64,000 nt of DNA from Kribbella monticola (GTDB taxonomy: Bacteria; Actinomycetota; Actinomycetes; Propionibacteriales; Kribbellaceae): contig NZ_QFXK01000027.1 in NCBI RefSeq assembly GCF_003261635.1, positions 1 through 64,000 on the forward strand, in the 5' to 3' direction. The position numbers were made by a program, and so were the translations under genes. Positions within the stretch are counted from its first letter, which is position 1. Each line of letters starts with the position of its first letter. This document shows positions 1 through 7,909 of the stretch, piece by piece. Below the pieces are notes generated by a model. That model was not told the origin of the DNA. It saw only the letters and a program-made list of their open reading frames with translations, and searched no databases.

Positions 1-290
1 TCAACCACCGCCACCACTCACCGCACACCCCGACCCCCGGAGCACCTACCGCCCCAACCCGGCACCCGAACCTCCGTCCCGCAAACCACCAGCCCATCAA
101 CCACCGCCGCCACTCACCGCACACCCCGACCCCCGGAGCACCTACCGCCCCAACCCGGCACCCGAACCTCCGTCCCGCACACCACCAGTCCCTCAACCAC
201 CGCCGCCACTCACCGCACACCCCGACCCCCGGAGCACCTACCGCCCCAACCCGGCACCCGAACCCCGCCCCGCACACCACCAGCCGCACC
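1..290. repeat. 96-bp tandem repeat, about three copies
   Basis: Units begin at 1, 97 and 193, each starting TCAACCACCGCC. The copies are nearly identical and the third decays around 277-290. There are no unique spacers, so this is not a CRISPR array. The array lies beyond the 3' end of the HNH gene and its duplicated tail. Confidence 0.85.
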
Positions 291-360
291 ACCGCCCCCC
301 CGCATCGCCGCCCCACTCCAATTGCCCACCGCCACTACTCACCGCACGCGGACGGGTTAG
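1..360 (+). CDS. Possible 3' end of a proline-rich ORF (partial)
   Basis: Frame 1 is open from the first base of the window to a TAG at 358-360. It would encode about 119 residues rich in Pro, Thr, His and Arg. The sequence is built from a 96-bp unit, and 96 is a multiple of three, so the frame carries a repeated 32-residue unit. No domain is recognisable. It could be the low-complexity tail of a gene convergent with the HNH gene, or simply an open frame in GC-rich repeat DNA. The missing 5' part would decide. Confidence 0.25.
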   Translation, partial: STTATTHRTPRPPEHLPPQPGTRTSVPQTTSPSTTAATHRTPRPPEHLPPQPGTRTSVPHTTSPSTTAATHRTPRPPEHLPPQPGTRTPPRTPPAAPPPPRIAAPLQLPTATTHRTRTG

Positions 361-737
361 CTAGGCGACATCTCCGGCTTCGTCGCCCCATGGGTTGAGG
401 CGTGCGGCTTCCTCCGGCGTGATCCAGGGGACGTCGGTGGTGGGGCCAGGAGCGTGTCGGTGGTGTTGAGCCAGGAGCGCGTTGGTGGCGGGTGGGCAGC
501 ATCGGGCGAATGGTTGGGCCCGGGCCCAAGTACGGCGGGTGGTGGCCCGGACGGCCTGGCTAGGCGACGTCGCCTGCTCCGTCGCCCCAAGGGTTGAGGC
601 GTGCGGCTTCCTCCGGCGTGATCCAGGGGACGTCGGTGGTGTGGGGCCAGATGCGCGTCGGTGGCGGGTGGGCAGCATCGGGCGAGTGGTTGAGCTCGGG
701 CTCAAGTACGGCGGTGGTTGGCCAGGGCGCGCGTGGT
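361..737. repeat. Tandem duplication of the HNH gene 3' end (about 200 bp, two copies)
   Basis: Positions 560-737 hold the authentic 3' end of the HNH gene. Positions 361-559 hold a diverged second copy. Both encode, on the minus strand, a tail ending in DVPWITPEEAARLNPWGD and then GDVA and a stop. The second copy is offset by 199 bp, so it is out of frame with the gene and lies past its stop codon. It is therefore vestigial, or a donor for tail variation. Confidence 0.85.
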
Positions 738-2389
738 GCCCCAGGTTCGCCTGGTGCCCCCGGTTCGCTTGGTGCGGCGGGAGTGGGTGGTGACGCGGGC
801 GTGGGTGGTAACTCGGGCGTGGCCGATGCCCAGGGGATGCGTGGTGCCCCGGATGCGCCTGGCGTCCCCGGAGTGCGTGGTGCCTCGGGCCTGGGTGGTG
901 CCCAGGGCGTGCGTAGTGGCCCGGGTGTGCCTGGTGCCCCCGGCATGCGGGGTGGTTGACCGTCGGCCGGTGAGGTCGGGTGTGGCTCGGACCAGATGGA
1001 GGCCGCAGCGTCGACGGGGTTGCCTGAAGCCAGTCGGCTTAGGCGGAGTGGTGGTCTTATGGGTGGGTCGGCCCAGGTGGGACGGGTGACGTTGACGATT
1101 CCGTCGACGATCGTGACGGTCCAACGGCCGCTGTGGATCTCGCGGTGGTGGATTTTGCAGAACAGGGCGAGATTGTGCAGAGCTGTCGGGCCGCCGTCGG
1201 CCCAGTGGACCAGATGGTGCGCATCGCACTGGATCGGGGGTGCGCCGCAGATCACGCAGCCCTTGTCGCGGAGCTTGAGCGCATGGCGCATCGCACTGGT
1301 GACGAACCGCTTCTCCATGCCGACGTCGAGCGGTTGGGAATCCGAACCGAGCACGATCGGAATGATGTTCGCGTCGCACGCGAGGCGGCGGACCGCGGAA
1401 GCGGAGAGGTTGTCACCGAAGACGACTTGGCCGAATCCAGGGCCGCGCCCCTTCAAGCTGAGCGGTACGGCCGTCGCAGTACTCGTCATGCCGCCGCTGG
1501 AAGATGCCGGAGCAGCAGCCGGTGATCCGGTTTCGGTGTCGGGTGTTGCCGTCTCGTGGGCGGCGTACGCGGCTGCTAGGTCGGACTTGAGGGAGTCGTA
1601 GTCGATGGTGACGCTGATGTGGGGAGCCGTGCCGCCGGTGGACGTGGTGGCTGCGGTATTGAGGAGGTTGACCAGGGCGTCGGCCTGTCGCTTGTCGCGG
1701 CCGCGGGGGTCGGGCTGTCCGTCCAAGGTCTTGTGGGGCTTGGATCCCGCGTGGATCAGCGTCTGGAAGAGTTCGGCATCTTCGTTCGCCAAGTAGCCGC
1801 CGAACCGTACGCCGTTGTCGGCTTTCCTGTGCCACAAGGCTTCTCGGCGGTAGGCGTCCTCTTCGGCGGGTTCGGGTCCGTCAGTGTCGAGGATGTCGCG
1901 GGCTTGGTTGCCGAGTTTGCGCAGGTCGGCCGGATTGAGGTGGCGGGCGGCCTTGACCAGCTGGGCCTCGGCCGCGTTGAGCTGTTCGACCGGAACCATG
2001 GCGGTGGTCGGGATGCTCTCGAGCGCGTTGACGATGGCTTTGGCCTGGCCGAGATGCAGGTTGTACCTGGCTTCTTCGTCGGCGGTCGCAGGATCGGGAG
2101 CGTCGTACAGCTTGGGCACAGCTGCGTCGACGATCTTGTACTTGGGCAGCGCTTTGGCGAGTTTGAGGTCGGCGCGCACGTCCTTCGAGTTGAGCCGGTG
2201 CCGAGAGCTGATGAGCTCGATGGTGTCGTGGGCGCCGAGGACTTTCGCATGACCGGTGTCGTCATAGCGTGCGAGGAGCTCGAGCCGGTACGCATTCAGG
2301 CGAGTCACCTCGTCGTGCACGGCGTCGAGAGCGGCCAGCATTTCGCTGTCGCTCATCATGTACGCCGGTCGCGGCTCCGGGAACTCCAT
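560..2389 (-). CDS. DUF222 / HNH endonuclease domain protein (13E12-like)
   Basis: The 609-residue product has an N-terminal helical DUF222 (13E12 repeat) region, about residues 20-300. An HNH nuclease motif follows near residues 377-420: CVICG, then DAHHLVHW, a conserved Asn, and FCKIHH. From about residue 476 the tail is a low-complexity Pro/Ala/Gly/Thr segment. The family occurs in many diverged copies in actinobacteria; substrates are not established. I chose the ATG at 2389 rather than 2413 because a PafBC-type promoter has its TATCGT box seven bases before 2389, which predicts a leaderless mRNA. The tail was duplicated downstream. The neighbours are repeats, so no operon partner is visible. 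Confidence 0.85.
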   Translation of the reverse strand: MEFPEPRPAYMMSDSEMLAALDAVHDEVTRLNAYRLELLARYDDTGHAKVLGAHDTIELISSRHRLNSKDVRADLKLAKALPKYKIVDAAVPKLYDAPDPATADEEARYNLHLGQAKAIVNALESIPTTAMVPVEQLNAAEAQLVKAARHLNPADLRKLGNQARDILDTDGPEPAEEDAYRREALWHRKADNGVRFGGYLANEDAELFQTLIHAGSKPHKTLDGQPDPRGRDKRQADALVNLLNTAATTSTGGTAPHISVTIDYDSLKSDLAAAYAAHETATPDTETGSPAAAPASSSGGMTSTATAVPLSLKGRGPGFGQVVFGDNLSASAVRRLACDANIIPIVLGSDSQPLDVGMEKRFVTSAMRHALKLRDKGCVICGAPPIQCDAHHLVHWADGGPTALHNLALFCKIHHREIHSGRWTVTIVDGIVNVTRPTWADPPIRPPLRLSRLASGNPVDAAASIWSEPHPTSPADGQPPRMPGAPGTPGPLRTPWAPPRPEAPRTPGTPGASGAPRIPWASATPELPPTPASPPTPAAPSEPGAPGEPGAPRAPWPTTAVLEPELNHSPDAAHPPPTRIWPHTTDVPWITPEEAARLNPWGDGAGDVA

Positions 2390-2396
2390 GCCACCA

Positions 2397-2418
2397 ACGA
2401 TAGACACCCCCACCGACA
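2397..2418 (-). promoter_or_regulatory. PafBC-type (RecA-independent DNA damage) promoter
   Basis: On the minus strand the sequence reads TGTCGGTG, eight bases, then TATCGT, seven bases, and the ATG at 2389. This matches the TGTCGGTG-N8-TAnnnT motif described for the RecA-independent mycobacterial DNA-damage promoter controlled by PafBC. The spacing fits transcription starting at or next to the ATG. Confidence 0.7.
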
Positions 2419-2429
2419 GTTTTCGGCTC

Positions 2430-2457
2430 GGAATCCCCTTGTTTTCAAGGAGATTCC
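2430..2457. promoter_or_regulatory. 12-bp inverted repeat upstream of the HNH promoter
   Basis: The arms are GGAATCCCCTTG (2430-2441) and CAAGGAGATTCC (2446-2457), with one mismatch and a TTTT loop. It sits just upstream of the PafBC-like motif and could be an operator, or a structure outside the transcript. Confidence 0.4.
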
Positions 2458-2659
2458 AATCGGACCGATCTGGTCAAGTTGTCCACAGCCCCCATGAAGC
2501 TGTGGACGAAAACCACCTGTTCCCATCAGGTGCGTAGGGTCGCCGGCTTGCCGGGTGATCTCGGGGTGAGCTGTCGGCATCGCAGCTGAAAACGCGCCGA
2601 GCGCGCAGATGGCGAGCGATCGGCCGTGGCCGACCTGACCGACGTTGCCGGCCGGCGTA

Positions 2660-3240
2660 GGGAATGCGGCCGGCTGGCCGAGGAAGGATAGGTAGGCCGG
2701 CTGGTCGGCGGACGGGATGTGTGGGCCGGATGGTGCGGGAAGGGGGAAGTGGGCCGACTGGTCGGCGTACGGGAGTGGCCGGCTGGGCTGAGGAAGCCGG
2801 GAGTCGGCCGGCTGGTCGGCGGAAGGGGAAGTAAGCCAGCTGGCTGGCGTACGGAAGGGCACCGGCGGCAAAGCGAGCTGATATGGCGGCAGTAGGCCGG
2901 CTGGTCGGCGTACGGGATCGGGTCGGCTGGGCCGAGGAAGGCGTGAGTCGGCCGGCTGGTCGGCGTACAGGAGTGGCCGGCTGGGCGGAGGAAGGCGTGA
3001 GTCGGCCGGCTGGTCGGCGTACGGGATCGGGTCGGCTGGGCCGAGGAAGGCGTGAGTCGGCCGGCTGGTCGGCGTACAGGAGTGGCCGGCTGGGCGGAGG
3101 AAGGCGTGAGTCGGCCGGCTGGTCGGCGTACGGGAGTGGGCCGGCTGGGCCGAGGCAGGCGGGAGTCGGCCGGCCGGTCGAGGAAGGGGCAGTAGGCCGG
3201 TTGGCTGGTGTACGGAAGTAGGCCGGCTGGTTGGCGTACG
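2660..3240. repeat. About 54-bp minisatellite between lipB and the HNH gene
   Basis: Variants of CGGCCGGCTGGTCGGCGTAC followed by a GGCCGGCTGGGC block recur throughout. In the best-preserved part the motif GTGAGTCGG starts at 2943, 2997, 3052 and 3106, giving alternating 54- and 55-bp units. Two unit types alternate, so the higher-order period is about 109 bp. It fills most of the 830-bp gap 2419-3248. Open frames across it are artefacts of the repeat. Confidence 0.85.
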
Positions 3241-3248
3241 GGGTGTTG

Positions 3249-3980
3249 TTAGGAGAGCGGGGCGACGGTGAGGCCGTAGGTGATGCCGGATGGGGGCTCG
3301 GGCTCGGTGTGGGGGAGGTCGGGGGTGCGCTCGTACGGGTCCCAGGCGAGCACGTTGGTGAGGTGGTGTTCGACCGAATCCAGGACTTCGGTGATGGTGA
3401 CCTGGCGCCCTAATTCCTTGCTGAGCGTCGTGACGTCAGCGTCCGAGATGCCACAGGGGACAATCCGGTCGAACCAGGCGAGGTCGTTGTCGCAGTTCAG
3501 CGCGAAGCCGTGCATCGTCACACTCTGCGCGACGCGGATGCCGATCGCCGCGATCTTGCGCTCACGCCCGCGGTCGTCCGCCGGAACCCAGACTCCGCTG
3601 CGTCCCTTGACTCGCCCGGTCTTGACCCCGAGGTCGGCACAGACCGCGATGAGCGCTTCCTCCAACCGCCGAACGTAGTCCACGACGTACACATGCGAGG
3701 CGAGCTTGACGATCGGGTAGCCGACGAGCTGACCCGGCCCGTGCCAGGTGATCTTACCGCCTCGGTCCACGTCGACCACCGGCGTACCGTCCAGTGGGCG
3801 CTCGTGCGGCTCCGTGCGTTTGCCTGCTGTGTATACAGGTGGGTGTTCGAGGAGGATGACGGTATCCGGTTCGGTGCCCTCGGCAACTGCCGCGTGCAGG
3901 CGACGCTGCTCCGCCCACGCCTGCTCGTAGTCGACCGCTTCGGCGCCGAACCCGGCCCTCACATAATTGATCTCGCGCAC
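3249..3980 (-). CDS. lipB: Octanoyl-[acyl-carrier-protein]:protein N-octanoyltransferase LipB
   Basis: The enzyme transfers octanoate from octanoyl-ACP to lipoyl-domain lysines, the first step of endogenous lipoate synthesis. The 243-residue product carries the family signature [17 protein letters not shown] (about residues 70-86). It also has the acid/base Lys in KIAAIGIRV and the nucleophile Cys in IVPCGIS (about residue 176). The frame continues upstream of GTG 3980, but family length and homology favour this start. A TACACT box lies seven bases before it, which suggests a leaderless transcript. The client protein, the E2 acyltransferase, is encoded 4 kb away on the same strand. lipA, usually adjacent in actinobacteria, is replaced by the minisatellite. 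Confidence 0.93.
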   Translation of the reverse strand: MREINYVRAGFGAEAVDYEQAWAEQRRLHAAVAEGTEPDTVILLEHPPVYTAGKRTEPHERPLDGTPVVDVDRGGKITWHGPGQLVGYPIVKLASHVYVVDYVRRLEEALIAVCADLGVKTGRVKGRSGVWVPADDRGRERKIAAIGIRVAQSVTMHGFALNCDNDLAWFDRIVPCGISDADVTTLSKELGRQVTITEVLDSVEHHLTNVLAWDPYERTPDLPHTEPEPPSGITYGLTVAPLS

Positions 3981-4099
3981 GCCTTCGAGTGTATGTCGCC
4001 GGTCGCGGCGCCGTTCGCCGCCATCCACAGGCGAGGTCCGCGACGGGAGCTGTGGATAACTTCGGCGGCGGTCCGACCAATCCGGGCATCCTCCTAGGT

Positions 4100-6481
4100 A
4101 TGGCACTCGAAGACATCGCCGGCTACAGCTTGCGCCGCGGCCTCGGGTCCGGAGCGACCGGTTCTGTCTGGCTGCTTCGGAACCTCGGCTCCGGCCGGCA
4201 CGCCGTGCTCAAACGCATCCCGGCAGCCACGGTCCCGGCTGTCGAGGAGTTCCAGCGGGACCTGGCCCTGACCCGATCCATCGACAACCCACACGTTGCC
4301 CGCTTGCTCGACGTACGCCAAGCCGACCGCGATTGGCTGCTCTTCAGCCAGTACGTCGCGGCCGGCACGCTCGCGAGCCTCCTGGAACGCCGCCAACCGC
4401 TGTCGAAGGGCGAATTGGTGACCTTGATCGGCCCGCTGGCACAGGGGCTCGCGGCGATCCATCGCATCGGGCTGACTCATGGCAACCTCACCTTGGACAA
4501 CGTCATGCTCGATGCCGAAGGTCGCCCGGTGCTGACCGATGTCGGCCTTCGCTGCTTGACCGACCCTTCGGCGACTCCCGAGTCCGACTTGCAGGCTCTC
4601 GCGGAGCTAGCCGTAGCCGCAGGTGGAGACCCGAGTCTGTTCAAGGCATCGCTATTCAAAGGCGACGCCCAACAAACAGCCGACCGCGTACTCCGGCTAG
4701 CGATACCCGCCCCGATCGCCTTCCTGGGCGCCACAGCAATCCCTGCAGCGCTGGCGCCGCCCGACGACGGCTTCGAAGGCCCGAACATCCGTACGCCGAC
4801 CAGCCGGCCACCTGCCTCCACCTCACCTGCTGTGGACGACCCTGCGTCCGCGGGCGACACCAATTTCTTGGACGGCGCTAGCTCGGCGGGTGATTCCGAG
4901 GTTGATCTAGGCGCATCTTTTGGGGCTGGCGATGATCTGGCGTCTGATGATGTTCCGCCTGGCGCTTCGGGCTCGAGTTCGGCGACTGGCGATTCTGCTG
5001 AGGGCGCGGATTCGAGTGGCAGCAGCGGTGTGGGTGCGGGTGGGACGCGTGGTGGTGCGGGGGTTCTGAATGGGAATCGCCAAGGCGTGCGGCGAAAGCG
5101 GCCGGAGGATGGGTCTTCGGAGCGGAGCCGTGAGGCGCCCGGTGCATCTGGTTCTGAGGTCGATACGGAAGCCGGCGGCGCTGCGGGGTCAGCGGGCGGA
5201 ACGTCGGACAAGGGGGCTGCTGCGCCGGCGCGGCCGGGAGCGGGCGGTGCTCGTCGAGGCAGTAAGAATGCGGTCAATCGTCTAGGGAAAGGGCGCAGCG
5301 GCACACGGCAAGGGAGAGGCCGAACGGTTACGCCGAGGACTTCCGGTCCGCGCAACCGCTTCATCGATGGTGTCGTCGGCGCTCTGCGGACGAAGGGCGA
5401 GCGCGGTGTGTCGCCTGCATGGCGTCCGTTTGGCGGTCCGGCGGCTGAGGGATCTGTTCGCGCCTTTGGTGGTGTCGCCGGCTACGAACCATCACTCGCG
5501 ACTCCCGGATCGACGGTCATGGGTGGTGCGGGTGGACGGCTGCGGCTTCAAGGCCTCGGCGGTACTCGATTGGGTGAAGAAGCAGAGTCGCCAGCTGGTC
5601 TTGACGTCGGCGACGGAGATCGAGCGGCCGCAGCGGCGCCTGTCCCACAAGTTGATGCGGCTGGATGGCTTGCTCAACGACAACCGGTTGGCCGGCCTCA
5701 GGTCGGGACGCTTAGTCGCGGGAGAGGAGCGCGTGATTGGAGGGGCCAGCGTCGATCGACCAGACGTCGAGGTCGGGCCGGGCGGCGGAAGAGTAAGCGG
5801 CCTTGGCAGTGGTGGGGTGTCCGACTGCGGTTGAGCGAGAGGTTGCGAGGACGAGCGCCCGCGTACGGCGTACTGGCTGCGGTGGGTGCAGCAGCGATGG
5901 TTGTCCTGGTGCTTGGTCTGGTCGCTGTTGGTGTTCTGGGCGGAGGTGCGAGTACTGCGGCATCCACGGGGGATGCCGAGTCTCCGGGGACAGCTACCTC
6001 GGTCGCGTCTGGGCGAGCGACGTCCGGCGCCGGTACGCCGGATCCGTCAGGGAGTCTCCCGACGGCTACGGCGGTATCGACGCCGCCGGGAACGGACTGG
6101 CCAACACCTTGGCTGGACGTATTGAGGGCGCTGGACCGAAAGCGATCAACGGTCTTCAGGACCGGGGACGTCAGTGGGCTGGATGCGATCTATGTCCCCG
6201 GAAGCGTGCCCTGGAAGGCGGACAAGGACTTGCTTGCGAGTTACCGGACGCAGCGACTACGAATCGAGGGTCTCACGATGGAAATTCGAAGCTTGGTGAT
6301 CGAAAGTGAGCTGACCGATCGCGCCATCCTGCAAGTCGTAGATCGCCTGGTCTCCGGCGCCGCTGTCGACCCGGCTGGCCGTAGAACGACCTTTCCAAGA
6401 GGTAGACCGGTTGCCCGCCGCATCGTCCTCCAAGCCGACGCACCCGGCGCGTGGCGAATAGCCGAGGTCACTGCTCTCTGA
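4100..6481 (+). CDS. Membrane protein with degenerate Ser/Thr kinase domain and extracellular NTF2-like domain
   Basis: The 793-residue product starts with a kinase-like fold. A Gly-rich loop GSGATGSVW and a VLK lysine are present. The catalytic loop reads THGNLTLDN, so the HRD aspartate is replaced by Asn (near residue 126), and the DFG motif is DVG. It is therefore likely a pseudokinase or very weak kinase. A long Ser/Gly/Ala/Arg-rich linker (about 250-585) follows, then one transmembrane helix (about 590-616) and an extracellular C-terminal domain (about 660-793) resembling SnoaL/NTF2-like modules. ATG 4100 is chosen because it opens the kinase domain; the frame is open further upstream. 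It interrupts the epimerase-lipB block on the opposite strand, and its linker uses less GC-biased codons. Confidence 0.75.
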   Translation: MALEDIAGYSLRRGLGSGATGSVWLLRNLGSGRHAVLKRIPAATVPAVEEFQRDLALTRSIDNPHVARLLDVRQADRDWLLFSQYVAAGTLASLLERRQPLSKGELVTLIGPLAQGLAAIHRIGLTHGNLTLDNVMLDAEGRPVLTDVGLRCLTDPSATPESDLQALAELAVAAGGDPSLFKASLFKGDAQQTADRVLRLAIPAPIAFLGATAIPAALAPPDDGFEGPNIRTPTSRPPASTSPAVDDPASAGDTNFLDGASSAGDSEVDLGASFGAGDDLASDDVPPGASGSSSATGDSAEGADSSGSSGVGAGGTRGGAGVLNGNRQGVRRKRPEDGSSERSREAPGASGSEVDTEAGGAAGSAGGTSDKGAAAPARPGAGGARRGSKNAVNRLGKGRSGTRQGRGRTVTPRTSGPRNRFIDGVVGALRTKGERGVSPAWRPFGGPAAEGSVRAFGGVAGYEPSLATPGSTVMGGAGGRLRLQGLGGTRLGEEAESPAGLDVGDGDRAAAAAPVPQVDAAGWLAQRQPVGRPQVGTLSRGRGARDWRGQRRSTRRRGRAGRRKSKRPWQWWGVRLRLSERLRGRAPAYGVLAAVGAAAMVVLVLGLVAVGVLGGGASTAASTGDAESPGTATSVASGRATSGAGTPDPSGSLPTATAVSTPPGTDWPTPWLDVLRALDRKRSTVFRTGDVSGLDAIYVPGSVPWKADKDLLASYRTQRLRIEGLTMEIRSLVIESELTDRAILQVVDRLVSGAAVDPAGRRTTFPRGRPVARRIVLQADAPGAWRIAEVTAL

Positions 6482-6636
6482 TCCACCGCTGCAGGCTCGC
6501 AGGACAAGCTCGACGTACCAGTAGTAGGCGTGCACCCCTCGCCCTCGGAATCGATTCGGCAGTCAGACAAAGACTCCGGCTTGCTGACGGGCACATTCGC
6601 ATATCTAGCTCGCCTGAGTCCGGATGCAGATGGAGG

Positions 6637-7524
6637 TCAACTGAGAGTGGCGGCCAAGGCTGCCTCGGCGGTGGGGTGGGTGAAGGTGAAGCCGGCGTCG
6701 AGGAGTTTGGTGGGCAGGGCGCGCTTGCTGCCGATGAGTTCCCAGGCGAATTCGCCGAGCAAGGTGGTGAGGACGAAGGACGGTACGGGGATCAAGGTCG
6801 GGCGGTGGAGGGCCTTGCCGAGGGCGGTGGTGAAGTCCTGGTTCGTCACAGGAGTAGGGAGGTCGACGTTGACGGGGCCGCTGATCTCGTCGTGTTCGGC
6901 GACGAAGCGTACGGCGCGGAGCCAGTCGGTGAGCGAGACCACCGGGAAGTACTGCTTGCCAGAGCCGAGGCGACCGCCGAAGCCGAGACGGAAGGGAAGT
7001 GACATGAGCTGGAAGGCGGGAGCGTCGCGGTCGATGACAACACCGGTGCGAAGGGAGGCGACTCGGCAGCCGGCGGTGCGGGCGGGTTCGGCTGCGCCTT
7101 CCCAGAGGCGGACGACGTCGGAGAGGAATCCTTCGCCGAGTTCGGATTCCTCTGTGAGGGTGCGATCGCCGCAGTCCTTGCCGTATCCGCCGATTCCGCT
7201 CTGGGTGATGAACACCGGTCGGTGGTCGAGGGCGGCGGCCGCGGAGGCGAGGGTTGCCGTGGTGCTGACGCGGCTTTCGCGGATGGTCTTGCGGTACGTC
7301 GGGGTCCACGGTCGGCCGATGTTGGCGCCCGCGAGATTCACTAGTACGTCGGCGTCGGCGAGTGCGGTGGGATCCAGTTGGCCGGCGGATGGGTCCCAGC
7401 GGACTTCGTCGGGTCGGCTCGGCGCGCGGCGTACGAGGCGGACCACTGCGTGGCCGTCGGACACCAGATCGCGCGCGAGTGCCTTGCCCAGGAAGCCGGA
7501 CGAACCGGCCAATACGTACTTCAT
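6637..7524 (-). CDS. TIGR01777 family NAD(P)-binding epimerase
   Basis: The 295-residue product is an atypical short-chain dehydrogenase/epimerase. It has an N-terminal Rossmann motif GSSGFLG, the SGIGGYG segment around the active-site region, and the C-terminal domain typical of the SDR39U1/YfcH family. The true substrate is unknown. The mycobacterial homologue lies between dlaT and lipB, and the same order and strand are kept here apart from the inserted kinase-like gene. About 385 bp and a strong hairpin separate it from the E2 gene, so it probably has its own promoter. Confidence 0.88.
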   Translation of the reverse strand: MKYVLAGSSGFLGKALARDLVSDGHAVVRLVRRAPSRPDEVRWDPSAGQLDPTALADADVLVNLAGANIGRPWTPTYRKTIRESRVSTTATLASAAAALDHRPVFITQSGIGGYGKDCGDRTLTEESELGEGFLSDVVRLWEGAAEPARTAGCRVASLRTGVVIDRDAPAFQLMSLPFRLGFGGRLGSGKQYFPVVSLTDWLRAVRFVAEHDEISGPVNVDLPTPVTNQDFTTALGKALHRPTLIPVPSFVLTTLLGEFAWELIGSKRALPTKLLDAGFTFTHPTAEAALAATLS

Positions 7525-7852
7525 CCGATCATCGGCCCCTTGGTCGCGGAAACAATTCGGTCCGGCGGCAGTTCCAGCTCAGCAGACAACGCCATCGAAC
7601 CAGTTCCCACAAAACCAGCACCGAGACCCGCCGAAACCAATCGGCGCTGAGTTTGCAGTCACACCGAACCTGGCCACGCGCTGCTCGACGTCGTGCGGGT
7701 TTACGTTGTGCGGCCTCTCACCGGGTCCTGCCGAGCTGAGCCTTGCCGACGGACGTCGTCGTACCACCGCCGTACGCCAGCCACTCAGCTGGAGGAGCGG
7801 TGCCTGGTTGGAGCGGAGGCGCGTGGTTGGTGAAAGTTGGCCAGGAAAGGCC
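7525..7852. other. Intergenic stretch without recognised feature
   Basis: Between the epimerase start and the E2 terminator I see no convincing gene, repeat or riboswitch. A promoter for the epimerase is expected here but no clear -35/-10 pair stands out. Confidence 0.5.
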
Positions 7853-7885
7853 GTGGGGCCCGGCGCTCGTAGCGCCCGGCCCCAC
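7853..7885 (-). terminator. Hairpin terminator after the E2 gene
   Basis: GTGGGGCCCGGCGCT (7853-7867) pairs with AGCGCCCGGCCCCAC (7871-7885) across a 3-base loop with one mismatch. It lies 25 bp past the stop codon at 7910. There is no U-tract, as is common in high-GC actinobacteria. Confidence 0.8.
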
Positions 7886-7909
7886 GGGGTGTTCAGTCAG
7901 TACAGAAGC

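Noticed and set aside
2883..3221. 112-codon forward frame in the minisatellite
   Set aside because: Its sequence simply mirrors the repeat unit, with no ribosome-binding site, domain or normal composition.
1..3240. Repeat arrays as possible CRISPR
   Set aside because: Units are contiguous or vary internally, there are no unique spacers of constant length, and no cas genes are present.
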